Source: Lobosporangium transversale
Taxonomy: Eukaryota > Mortierellomycota > Mortierellomycetes > Mortierellales > Mortierellaceae
Assembly (NCBI RefSeq): GCF_002105155.1
Contig: NW_019029053.1
Span: 62,001 to 126,000, forward strand
DNA: 64,000 bases
Direction: 5' to 3'
Shown: positions 45,078 through 55,309 of the stretch, one piece after another
Position numbering within the stretch: the stretch's first letter is position 1
Layout of the letters: each line of letters opens with the position of its first letter
Notes under the pieces: generated by a model
What the model saw: only the letters and a program-made list of their open reading frames with translations
Told to the model about the DNA's origin: nothing
Databases searched by the model: none
Program-made: the position numbers and the translations under genes

Positions 45078-48000
45078 ATGGGGCTGAAGTCCTTCTTCAA
45101 ACTGGTTGCGGATCGCGGGGTTTTACCTTCGGAAACTGACGTGGGCACTTGGCGGCAAATCCTGACCATTCTGTTCATTTAGATCTCCTCGGTACGTTCT
45201 ATTACGACATCCTCCGCAGAGTCGTCCATGCAAAGATGAAAAACGAAACCATCATTGATGTAGGAAGGTCCCTGGCACTCGAGATAAAGGATCTTTTCAC
45301 AACGGACAACCTGACTATACATATTGATGGGGAACCTTGTACTGAGAAAGAAAAAGCAAGGACAGAACGGCAAGCCATAAGACAAAAAAATATGGACGCT
45401 TTGGAGAACAATATGAGCACCTTCGAGAGAAATTCTCGGAGTGGGGTATGGACTCGTCCTCAAGTCATGAGGCGCATCCAGAAGGGTCTTCGAGAAGTCC
45501 ACACCCTGAGCGTCCAGGACAAGGATCAGCTGGCAACAGGCCTTAGTTCTGTCTTCGATGTCTGTCTGTGTGCATATGAAGCGGACCCATGCATAGGGTG
45601 CCATGATGAGGAGAATGATAGGATCGTGATATCCCAAGACTCTGATTTTTTTGCGTACGAACGAGTCTGCTTCCTAGTGCGACCCCTTCCGCACCGTAGA
45701 CGGAAGTTTGGGGTTTACGACGTAGACAACGTTATCCAAGCACTAAGACTGCCAACACACGCGCATCTGGTGTTTTTCTGTGCCATCGCAGGCAATGACT
45801 ACTCAAGGAACCTCGAGACGTTAGGCCCGGTTAATAATCTTCGATTAGTTCGAAAGGTTGCGTGGAACAAGACCTACAATAAAATGCTTCAAGATTACCT
45901 CGGGGAAGCTAATAAGGTGTTGGGAAGGAACGTAGCCTCTGAGGAAGGCCGTTTCAGTGTAGCTCTCCGCATTTTTACTTCCGGCCATCAAACGTCGGCC
46001 CAAGCGTTACCATCGAACAATGAGTTCAATAACTTCAAGCGGCGTCTACTCAATGGAAAGGATCTTCGCCATAGAATGGCTCAGCAAAGGCGAGCGCAGC
46101 GTCGCAGAACGTAAGAAAGCTCAAGCTATAGTTTTTGGCCTTGAAACCAGACGTCCCCAATACTAATCGTTAGTCCCTTTCTTGAATAATGTAGAGGCGT
46201 ACCATCATTCTATATAGCGGAAGGGTCACATAGGAACCAGTTCCGGCCCATCTTTTCTGACAAGGCGAGCATATTGAATGGGCGCACAGTTGATATCAGT
46301 AACTGCCGTCAGCACGATAGGCCGGGCCTTAAGCATCCACCACGTCGGAAAAAGGCAAAAAAGAAGCAACAGAAAAAACAAAAGCGGAAGCACAAAGGCA
46401 AGAAGCCCCACAGGGCTAAAAAAGAAGGTGCACCAATTAGGAACTTGAAGGATGCTACGAAGGTTGACCACAGCTACAGCAGTAAGCACCCTATCAAGGC
46501 CTTAACAATTGGGTCCCTTAAGGCCTCCATGGCAAGGAAAGGCGGACTGGACGCAGATGAAAGGGATAGTATTGCAAGCCAGATCCGAGGGGCAGTTGTT
46601 GTCCTCAACCGACTACGCCGCTATGCATACTGGGTGATTGCCTTGGACATTGAGAGGATCATGCGGTTACCAGGGGCAGCAAAGTCGAGGAAAAAGGCAC
46701 TGGACGAGGTCTTGGATAGCAATGATTATTCCTTCCGTCTCGCCACCCTTCTTTTGAGTGGTCAAGGTGGCCCCAATTCAGCTTACGCGAGGGCAAAGAA
46801 ACAAGGAAAGGCGGTAGAAACGCCCCATCATCACCTCGCTTATGAACATTTCAAGGCCACCACTGAACTTTCCCCAATAAAGGATATAGACATCACATTG
46901 GGGGACGTCCAAGGCTTTGATCCCAAAAAGATCACATTTCCAAGAGCGTCAGACTTACTAATGGGCCAAGTACAGACATCATTAAGGCAGCACTACAGGA
47001 ACGCAATGGTATAGCTTGTGTAAGGTATTTTCATGCATATTCTGCAATCAAATGCTCTTTATTCACACCTTTTTTTTTTCTTTTTTTTTCTTTCTAGTTT
47101 GATGTCGAGAAAACAAACGAAGATATGAGTGACATTGAGTTTTTTTTGCGGGAGAACAAAAAAGTGAAAAAATACTCAGACTTTCCTACGTCCCCCTGGT
47201 CACCCGGGTATGTGTATCTGTCTGAACACGCCCTAGTTGACATCCTCTGGGCGAACGAAGATACCAAGCAGCTGCTGGAGCGTATTCTGCCTCTCAATAA
47301 TGCTTCCAAGACTGCAATGTATGAGTGTGTACAGGGAACAAAAGGGGTTTTGATACAGGCTCTCTTTTGTGACATTGGAGGTGATCGCATGGTTCGTGGA
47401 TATCAAGACAAAGTATCCCTGCAGTCACAGGACAAAGATCTAACTCGGTTCAAACTCAAAGGAACGATTTCTACCAACGGTCTAGTTCTGAATCTACTTG
47501 CCTATGACACAACCCAGACGAAGAGACAGCAGCAGTCTGACGTAGATGAAGAAGACCCCAGCCAAGAACTGGAGCTTTCTCAGGGATTTCTCAACACGAC
47601 GTGTTCAAAGGCGGCCGGTGAAGACCTGACAGATGAAGACTACGCAAACATAAACTGGAAGAGGAGCTCCAAGCTGCTTGAAAACGTTGAGCTCACATTC
47701 AACAAACCAGGGCGATGCCTATCCGCAAACACCACAACTATCGTCGGATGTGATCCTGGTATTGTTAACGCCCTTACGTTTTCCTCGCTGGACCCTCACA
47801 ACCCTAACTTGCGGCAAACGGTAAAGGTGAGAAGCAGGTTCTTGTACCTCCCTGTCCTCCGCTTCAATCACCTGTTGAACAAAAGGAAGCGTGAAAAAGG
47901 AATGATTGAGGTTGAGAGCGCCATCCCTGTGTTTGGAAGGGATACGTATAATGAGTACTTTCAATGGATGAACGAGGAGTCTCAGACACAGACAGGATCA

Positions 48001-48576
48001 ACGAATTTGGATGTGCTTCAAGAGTTCTACGAGTCCAGATGGCACCTGAAAAAAAAAATGGGGCCTACGAAAGGCTCAACGAGCTACGTTCGACTACGCG
48101 GTACAGCGAGTGTTGAAGATGCTTGGGGATAAAGGAGTACTTGTCGTCGGCCTGGGGTCCTTTGAAAGTAGTAAAGGAGTTCCCAGCAAGCACACTGCTA
48201 TAACGAGACATCTTGTCACACAGGTATGGCTTTTTTTAAAAAAGTAAGCAAAGCTGGAAAGCCATAGAACCCTTGCTAATAAACGACTGCCATTTGAAAC
48301 GCTTAGGTCAAAGCACGAGGACACTTCGCTGTAGGAGCGCACGAATTTTACACCAGCGCCCGCTGTCCCCAACCCCTCTGCGATAGCTTTTTAGAGACGG
48401 TGTACCCTCGCTCTGAATATTCCAGGACATGTAAGGTATTCTTCGACTGTGACGCAGTAGGGGCGGAAAACATCGCAAGAATCGGTCTTGCTCAAATTGA
48501 GAGACAAGAGAGACCTGCAAAGTACAAGCCCACGGAAGAGTCGCCTGCTCCAGCTGCAAAGCGCGCACGACGCTAG
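45078..48576 (+). pseudogene. XPG/FEN-like nuclease fused to Fanzor (TnpB-like) nuclease; two frame breaks
   Basis: Four segments (45078-46110, 46195-47008, 47098-48223, 48307-48576) would encode about 1,080 aa. Segment 1 is XPG/FEN-like: MGLKSFFKLVADRG, LDLLGTFYYD, IHIDGEP, YEADPCIG, SQDSDFFAY and GNDYSRNL supply all the expected acidic motifs. A GTAAGA...GTAG intron then joins in frame to FRPIFSDKASILNG and a long Lys/Arg linker (KKAKKKQQKKQKRKHKGKK). The remainder is Fanzor-like: IVGCDPGIVNALTF (RuvC-I), VVGLGSFESSKG, GAHEFYTSARCPQPLC (the relocated Glu typical of Fanzor plus zinc-finger cysteines) and FFDCDAVGAENIAR (RuvC-III). Two frame breaks are seen: near 45136, where two extra bases follow ETDV, and in an A10 run at 48049-48058, where nine A restore HLKKKWGLRKAQ. 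These may be sequencing errors or true inactivation. Fanzors are RNA-guided nucleases carried by eukaryotic transposons. Confidence 0.8.
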
Positions 48577-48586
48577 ACACAAGTAT

Positions 48587-48606
48587 TTGGGTGCCGGCAC
48601 ACCCAC
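48587..48606 (+). ncRNA. Candidate hairpin just after the Fanzor stop
   Basis: GGGTGCCGGCACACCC, containing the perfect palindrome GTGCCGGCAC at 48591-48600, starts about 12 bp after the stop codon. Guide RNAs of TnpB and Fanzor proteins usually come from the 3' end of the gene and its flank and contain hairpins there. Position and shape fit, but nothing else supports this. Confidence 0.2.
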
Positions 48607-48769
48607 AAAAAATTTGTAAGTTCTGTTTATTTTCGTCTCCTGTATCCATCCTCTCTAATCTTTTGCCCCTGAATTTCTGGACTAACTTTAAAAACCGTAC
48701 AGATCAACAGATACGTCTCAGTTATGTCACTAAACTGTAAGTCACAGCTGCTTTAAAAGGCAAGATATG

Positions 48770-49147
48770 ATACCAGCTAGAGTCTCAGACTACGCTTTAA
48801 CTCACCTTCGCTTAATAAGCACCACCATTGGTCTCCCTGAGGCTGGGAAAGCGTTTCTTGCGGCATATCTTCCAGAATATATAATCGGTCTATATTCACC
48901 TTTTCTCATCTATGCATATAACGGCGCATTACAAGGAACCCCTTTCAACTCATTCTTCGCCTGTATCATTGATTGGATTTTTCAGTCCCGTTTATTTCTT
49001 TCACAAGTACTCGAAATAACTCGGGATCACCAGGTTTTTTTTTTCTCACTTTTGACGCCGTTACTTGACTCTTTCAATATACCAGTGGTTGGAGGATTAT
49101 TCGCACCTCAACATGCATGGGCATTTACGCTTTTTATGTTGGAATGA
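48770..49147 (+). CDS. Unrecognised 126-aa open frame
   Basis: An ATG-started frame of 126 codons without introns. The product is hydrophobic in its middle and rich in Leu, Phe and Ala (LPEAGKAFLAAYLPEYIIGLYS, trimmed here; later FNSFFACIIDWIF). No family is recognised. It lies about 190 bp after the Fanzor-like stop on the same strand and could be an element-borne gene, a fragment, or chance. Low confidence that it is expressed. Confidence 0.2.
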   Translation: MPARVSDYALTHLRLISTTIGLPEAGKAFLAAYLPEYIIGLYSPFLIYAYNGALQGTPFNSFFACIIDWIFQSRLFLSQVLEITRDHQVFFFSLLTPLLDSFNIPVVGGLFAPQHAWAFTLFMLE

Positions 49148-50305
49148 TGACCCTTTGTGGCGCACCCAGACATAATCTTTAGCCATTTATAGAACTCTAA
49201 TGACGTTCCTCCGAACTGACCGACTTGTGGGCGAATTGCTCTGGAAGATGATATCTCGAGCGCTCATAAACATGGAACAATTTGAGTGTTAAGTTAGCCT
49301 TTGAGTAATCATTTCTTCTCTTCTTTTTCTTCTTCTCTTAATGTGCGTGTTCATGTATGTCAGCATGATGAAAAGACTTGCCCAAACAAAAGAATGGTAA
49401 AGAATATGCACAATTCTCAAGCATAGCGTTTTGCAGTCATTTATATGTGGGTTTCTATTACTTTATTTCACGAAGATTTATAAAGCATAATAAAATTTCT
49501 TTTGTTCTCGTTACTTGTTATGATTCAAGCACATCGCTATACTTACTTTATTCTGTATTCAAAAAATAAAATAAGGGGGGGGGGGGGGAATGCTTACTGT
49601 TGCGCTCTGTGGCCACTACACCTTACATTTCGTCTACACCATGAATGTTGGCGGGATATAAATAAGGATTTTCTATTCGCCGTACGGCATTTAGGAAATA
49701 AGATAGAATTGTAAAGTTCCCTCCACTAACCCGCCTGCGACATTACCATTTATCTCGGCTTTTGCAACGCCTACTCTGCCCAAGAGTCCATTGGCACACA
49801 CCATGCCATTTGGTCGAAGTGAGGCGTAGAAATTGGTTGTCGCCCCTAAATGAATTAACCTTCTATTTTTAAAGGTATGCTGAATTTAAAACTTTTTACG
49901 CGAGAATGGGCGTAAATTTCTTTGACATTTAATTTCAGATAAATATATAATACTTTTAAAACCTTAATTCATGTCACGAACGACCGTATGTCGAAAAGAT
50001 CATCAAAATGAAACTTCCTTTCTCAATTCTACTGTAGATCAAACTTTTTTGGAGTCTGAATTAAACAGATGGTTTTTGTTTAACTGGCCACCTTGTAAAA
50101 AAGTGCGACCAATGGTCGCAATTCAAGACAAGGGGTAACTTTACTGCTTTTCCATAACTCCAGATCAAGCACATCTTTAAATAAATTAAGCTCTTCCAAT
50201 CAAAAAGGGCGAGATCGGTAAAATTAAGGCTCTCAGTGAAATCAATGGACAATATATTTGTTCGCTTCATCATTTCCAGCAATCTTTTGGACACATCTCT
50301 TTACA

Positions 50306-50951
50306 ATGAACAGCCATAATCATTCCAACACCAATGTCGATCAAACCAATACTCAAGATGGCGGTTATGGTGTGCAGCCGTCGCAATCTCAGGAGAGTCA
50401 TCATTTGCCACAGCAGCAGCCATTAGCCCAGATTGATACTCAGTATGATGAGAAACAATCCCCACTATCCCCACTATCACCACAGGCCACTACCTCGAAA
50501 AAGAGGAGGACCTTGATGAATATCAATCCAGCCAAAGCTGTAGTTGGGGGAATAACCCAAGGCACCCAAGTCGTTGTTGGTGGTGTATCCACTGGAGCAC
50601 AGGCTGTTCGCGGAGGCATCTCCACAGGTAACTTGAGCTTGTTTTTGTCAATCACACTTGTATCACTTAAGGACCTTACACTCTTGATAAAGCCTGTAAT
50701 TTCAAATTTAAATGAATGAACTTGTCCCTCTCACAAAGCTCTTCTATCCTCTCGTACTACTTGTTGTGTACAAATAGTCGAAAAGGGTGTCACAAACGTT
50801 GGTACCAAGCTGAACAAAGTCCCAGGTGTCAGTCATGGTGTCTCCTTCTTTGCTGACTATCGAAAGTTTATGGATCGAGGCAATGTCATCGACTTGGCTG
50901 TAGCCGTTGTTATTGGTAATGAACTATTTCATTTCTTGCTCAGATTCTTAC

Positions 50952-50988
<37 letters not shown>

Positions 50989-51886
50989 GTTGTCTTATAA
51001 GCTTCATTAGAATTGAGAAGAACTTACTGACACATATTCATCTCTCATTAAATACTTCTTGATGGTTTCTTGGTATAGGTGCTGCTTTCACTGCAGTAAG
51101 TTCTGAGAAACTATAAGATGGAAGGGTATAACACTGGCTATCATGTAAATTAAGTCTTACTCTTATTATATTAGATTGTCACCAGTTTGGTTGCCGATAT
51201 CATTACCCCAGTGTTGGCTTTAGCCTCTGGCAAAAACTTGGAGGAGAATTTCGTCATTCTTCGGAAAAGTGATAATGCCACAGCGGAATATGTAAGTTAT
51301 GTTCTCTAAGCCGACATGTTAATAGTAATCAATGAAACCATAAGCTTTTTTCAAACTATTGATCATAACTAATGAATGCAACACAGCCTACCACCAGGCA
51401 AGCCGCGAAGGATGCAGGAAACATTACTTGGAACTGGGGAAATTTCCTTCAAACAGTGATCAACTTCTTCATTGTTTCTGCATGCGTGTTTCTGCTTGTC
51501 AAATGTAGGTATCATATCTTTCCGCTTTTATAAAGCTTGACCACATTATCATACATTAATCTAACTTCTCTAATTTACTTTCTAAACCGAGAACAGTGTA
51601 TGAGGTTGCTCGTAACAAAAAGACGGAGGTTTCAGAGAAAAAGTGCGAATATTGTTTGAAAAGCATTCCTTTGGATGCTGTACGTTGTCCAAACTGTACG
51701 ACCTGGCTCGATTGGGATGCATGCGCCAAGGCTGCAAATATGGAGCGTATAGCTGCGTCAAGCTTTTCAGGCATGTCAATGCCCATGTCAATGCCCATAC
51801 CCATGCCCATGCCCATGCCCATGCCCACACCCATGTCTATGCCCATACCCATGTCTAATACAAATGTGGACACACCTTTAGATTGA
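50306..51886 (+). CDS. MscL-type large-conductance mechanosensitive channel
   Basis: Six exons (50306-50627, 50778-50915, 51079-51095, 51175-51291, 51387-51504, 51597-51886) give 333 aa; the third is only 17 nt. The MscL core is unmistakable: FADYRKFMDRGNVIDLAVAVVIGAAF (split here by two introns), SLVADIITPVLAL, then WGNFLQTVINFFIVSACVFLLVKLYE as TM2. Bacterial MscL releases osmolytes under membrane tension; fungal versions are less studied. The fungal N-terminal extension of about 150 residues is Gln/Ser-rich and then Gly/Val-rich. After TM2 there is a zinc ribbon (CEYCLKSIPLDAVRCPNC), as in many bacterial MscL tails, and a Met-Pro repeat from a 12-bp-type tandem array. Intron 2 contains a T24A12 tract. 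Confidence 0.9.
51770..51862 (+). repeat. Met-Pro-encoding short tandem repeat
   Basis: Repeats of ATGCCCATG-type units (ATGCCCATGTCA, ATGCCCATACCC and similar) encode MSMPMSMPIPMPMPMPM near the C-terminus of the MscL-type protein. It is a simple array likely to vary in length. Confidence 0.8.
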
Positions 51887-51981
51887 TCAACTCATAAGAT
51901 AGCTGTGGCTTAAATTTTTCAGACTATATTGTGCGTTGTGACTAAAATAATTTTGTTCCCTCTTTTTGCTGGCCATTCCAA

Positions 51982-52130
51982 ATGAAGGTGCTTATCTATA
52001 CAATGGATATGAGTTAATAGCTATTGGGTATCCATCCATTCAGTTGAAGCATACAAATGTGCTTCATCCCTCCTAAAACATCGCCATTGCTGGCTAGAGA
52101 TTGTGCTATACTTCTAGACAAGAACTCAGG

Positions 52131-52164
<34 letters not shown>

Positions 52165-53757
52165 GGGCTATAGCTGGACCTGACTTCAACATATCGTTGA
52201 GACAATGTGTACATGGCGAATGCTGCAGCCAGGTGATTACAGGATGTATTTGAAATAACTGATCACTGTTGTGCTTTTTATGGCATACACATGTCATATT
52301 ACTATTACTGGAACTATAATAATGGATCATAACTGGATGGTGCTACCTTTATACCGGATTCCATCCAATAATCATGCAGCACAGGAGTTATGGATTGCAA
52401 AGTTTTTCAATTTGAATGAGGAATTATTACTGCATCGCAACAACTCAATAGATTCGGCGTATCAAAACATGAAAGAATTCGCAGCTGATAGTCCACTTTT
52501 ACTTCTTTATTATCAACAGCTGAACATTGCCAACCCAGCCACTGGCTGCCAGAAGACCATCGAATTCGATGATGAGCGCAAGACGTAAGTGTCCTATTAA
52601 AGACATCAACGAGTTTAGTTTTTGCGCTTTAAGATGGCTTCGGTTTTGCGTCATAGTGGGCAATAAGATACATGCGGTTTTTATCAAGAGATTTATCGAA
52701 GTTGTTTGTCAAGACAATATGGAAAAGAACTGGAAAATCAGCTGATGCTAGTACGAATATCGCGCAATAACATGCTTAGGAACAATAGAGACATTGGCGA
52801 TTAACTTTTCGACTTGCATCGATCCTATTAATATAGTCGCATCTTCTACGATAAGCGTATCTCTGCCGAGGTTGCTGTCGATTCCCTTGGTGATGAGTTC
52901 AAGGGCTACGTTTTCCGTATTACTGGAGGAAACGATAAGCAGGGTTTCCCTATGAAGCAGGGTGTTCTCTTGCCCTCTCGTGTTCGTCTCTTATTGTCGA
53001 AGGGTCATTCATGCTATCGTCCCCGCCGCACTGGAGAGCGCAAGCGCAAGTCTGTTCGTGGATGCATTGTCGGCTCTGATATGTCGGTCCTTTCCGTTGC
53101 TATTGTCAAGCAAGGTGAGCAGGACCTTCCTGGTCTTACCGACACTACCATTCCCAAACGTCTCGGACCCAAGCGCGCCAACAAGATCCGCAAGTTCTTT
53201 GTACGTACTATTAGCTTGGATATCATCTTTATTTGCTTATTTATGCTTTCTGGACATATACAAGATTTTTACGGAGATTATGAGGACTTCATCGCGGTTT
53301 TTAACAAAATATGAATACGCGATGATATGCGACTGAAACAAAAAAGAGCCGGACGTGGATGTTGCCATGATACAACAAGCAAAAAGAGGGCTTTTTTTTT
53401 TTTTTTTACATCAAAATGCATCACTCCGCTGATGGCACTTTACTTGTTATACCGTTTCTACTGACTTAGAACTTGAGCAAGGAGGATGATGTTCGCAAGT
53501 TCGTTATCCGTCGCGAGGTTCAGCCCAAGAACCCTGAAAAGAAACCTTACACTAAGGCCCCTAAGATTCAGCGTCTTGTTACCCCCATAGTTCTTCAGCG
53601 TAAGCGTCATCGCTTGGCTCTCAAGAAGCGTCGCGCTGAGAACGCCAAGGAGGCTGAAGCCGAGTACAAGGCTCTTCTCGCCAAACGCGTCAAGGAGGCC
53701 GCTGAGAAGCGTCAGGAAATTAAGAAGCGCCGTGCATCTTCTCTCCACAAAGCTTAA
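51982..53757 (+). CDS. RPS6: 40S ribosomal protein S6 (eS6)
   Basis: Four exons: 51982-51987 (ATGAAG only), 52520-52584, 52837-53200 and 53470-53757, giving 240 aa. The eS6 sequence is clear from [22 protein letters not shown] onwards (split by an intron), through [52 protein letters not shown], to a basic C-terminal helix. It is a component of the small ribosomal subunit and the classic S6-kinase target. The six-base first exon is inferred: eS6 starts MKLN, exon 2 begins at LN after a CAACAG acceptor, and the nearest upstream ATGAAG followed by GT is at 51982. The 532-nt first intron contains a 32-nt A tract. Codon use is strongly biased. Confidence 0.9.
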
Positions 53758-53922
53758 TTACAGAATGTTTATGTTGTATATAAACTTTCCTATTGACTTT
53801 AGATATCTAAATGATCCAGATGTGGAAGCGAACTAAAAGAGTTGGTGATATAAGAGTTAAAGAATGTGCAACATAAATATTTTCTCGAGAGAGCGCGTTT
53901 GTGCACTCAAGACGAGCGTATT

Positions 53923-53980
53923 TTATTCTAATTTCTTTGAATAGATGCGTTTCATATGGGGATCCTATCAATGTGCAACA

Positions 53981-54012
<32 letters not shown>

Positions 54013-55162
54013 TACAGATCATCAGTGACAATTTCGATCCATCTTGCCTTGTTTATTTTATTACCTCAAAAAACAAAACTGAAAACCAAAAGATGCTGTA
54101 CATATCCACAGCAAGAATGTATCCAATAATGGATTGGTAATAGATAGCAGTCCCAAAAAGTGATAACGATGTTCCCACATATTGAGGGTCGCTCATAAAC
54201 CTGTAAGGACCACCCTCAACCTAGTCCAACGATAAAACAGTCGTGTGAACAACTTTTGAGTTCTCAAATAACATGATAATTAGAGCATACATATTAAAGA
54301 GGATTACACTTACTGGTGCATCAAAACGAAAACCGAAGCTGTCGCCATTATACATGCCCTTGATACCCAGCGCCTAGAGAAACAAAGAATAGATCCACCA
54401 CCAGCAGGGTTAATAGAATGAACATTCTCAGCTTCGAAAGAAAAAGAAAAAGAAAAAAAAAAAAAAAAAAAAAACGCGATTCTTACATTTAAAGTCCATA
54501 GGTTAAGTAGAACACCAAGAACGAAACAGACTGTCCCCACAGAAGTGGCAACAGCAGCAGGGAAAATTACGAACTAACAAGACCAATTAAGCAATGAGAG
54601 TAATATTCTCGGTTAACCAGAACTGCATATTCAAAAGGCCTTTACAGATGGCAAAGCATTGTGGTGAATAACGAACCGATCCGACATCTTGGGCAACAGC
54701 CAGATGGATGAAATGATCACGAATCAAGGCGCTCAAAACCAAGTAAACAGCATAAAAGTAAATGGCATTATTTCCAATAATCTATGAAAAAAAAGGAGTG
54801 AGTGTAAGCGTGAACATGTGCGCATTTGATATCTATCACATCAAGCCGTTCATCTGCTTTCTTTCTTTACCTTAGTGAACTGATGGGTGTTGTATTCATA
54901 GCGCGCAGTGATATTGTAATTCGCAACATGCAAGATCATTGCCACTAAAAAAAAAAAAAAGAAAAATCGATCTGTTAAGACCAGTGGACACTGTGGCTTC
55001 AGCACACTCCAGCCACCTTCCTCCTTTTTTGGTTTATTTTTATGCAAACGTACAGATGGCGTGAAGGCATGGCGGCGTGTTGATCTTATTCCAGAGAAAC
55101 TCGATGAATTCAGGTGACTGCAGGTTAGAAAGAGTAGGTTCGAAGGAGGTCAGGACGCCCAT
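53923..55162 (-). CDS. OPI3: Phospholipid N-methyltransferase (OPI3/PEMT type)
   Basis: Seven exons on the minus strand (55054-55162, 54871-54944, 54677-54781, 54487-54573, 54314-54373, 54065-54220, 53923-53964) give 210 aa, close to yeast Opi3. Family blocks are ARYEYNTHQFTK, LNALGIKGMYNGDSFGFRFD (across a splice), RFMSDPQYVGTSLSFFGTAI and the C-terminal FFEDPHMKRIYSKK. Hydrophobic segments (AMILHVANYNI, AIYFYAVYLVLSALI, VGTVCFVLGVLLNLW, IIGYILAVDMY) fit four membrane spans in the ER. It performs the last methylations from phosphatidylethanolamine to phosphatidylcholine. The last intron contains a 26-nt A/T homopolymer. The gene converges on RPS6, leaving 165 bp between stops. Confidence 0.92.
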
Positions 55163-55309
55163 TGTATGGTGTGATCAAGTTTGGAAGAGGAAAGAGTGAA
55201 AGTTGCACTCTAGTTGAAAGGTTTGTAGAGAGAAAGTATTCCTAAAAATGGTCACAAACCCCATGAAAATTTGGGGCAACCATCACATGCGTTTGAAGGT
55301 ATGAAAACT

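Larger units (their letters stand above)
48577..50305. other. Region between XPG-Fanzor gene and MscL
   Basis: Apart from the 3' hairpin and a 126-codon open frame at 48770-49147, nothing is recognised. A G13 homopolymer occurs at about 49576-49588. A small palindrome, GCGACCAATGGTCGC, lies near 50104-50118. No terminal inverted repeat marking the right end of the XPG-Fanzor element could be identified by eye. Confidence 0.4.
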
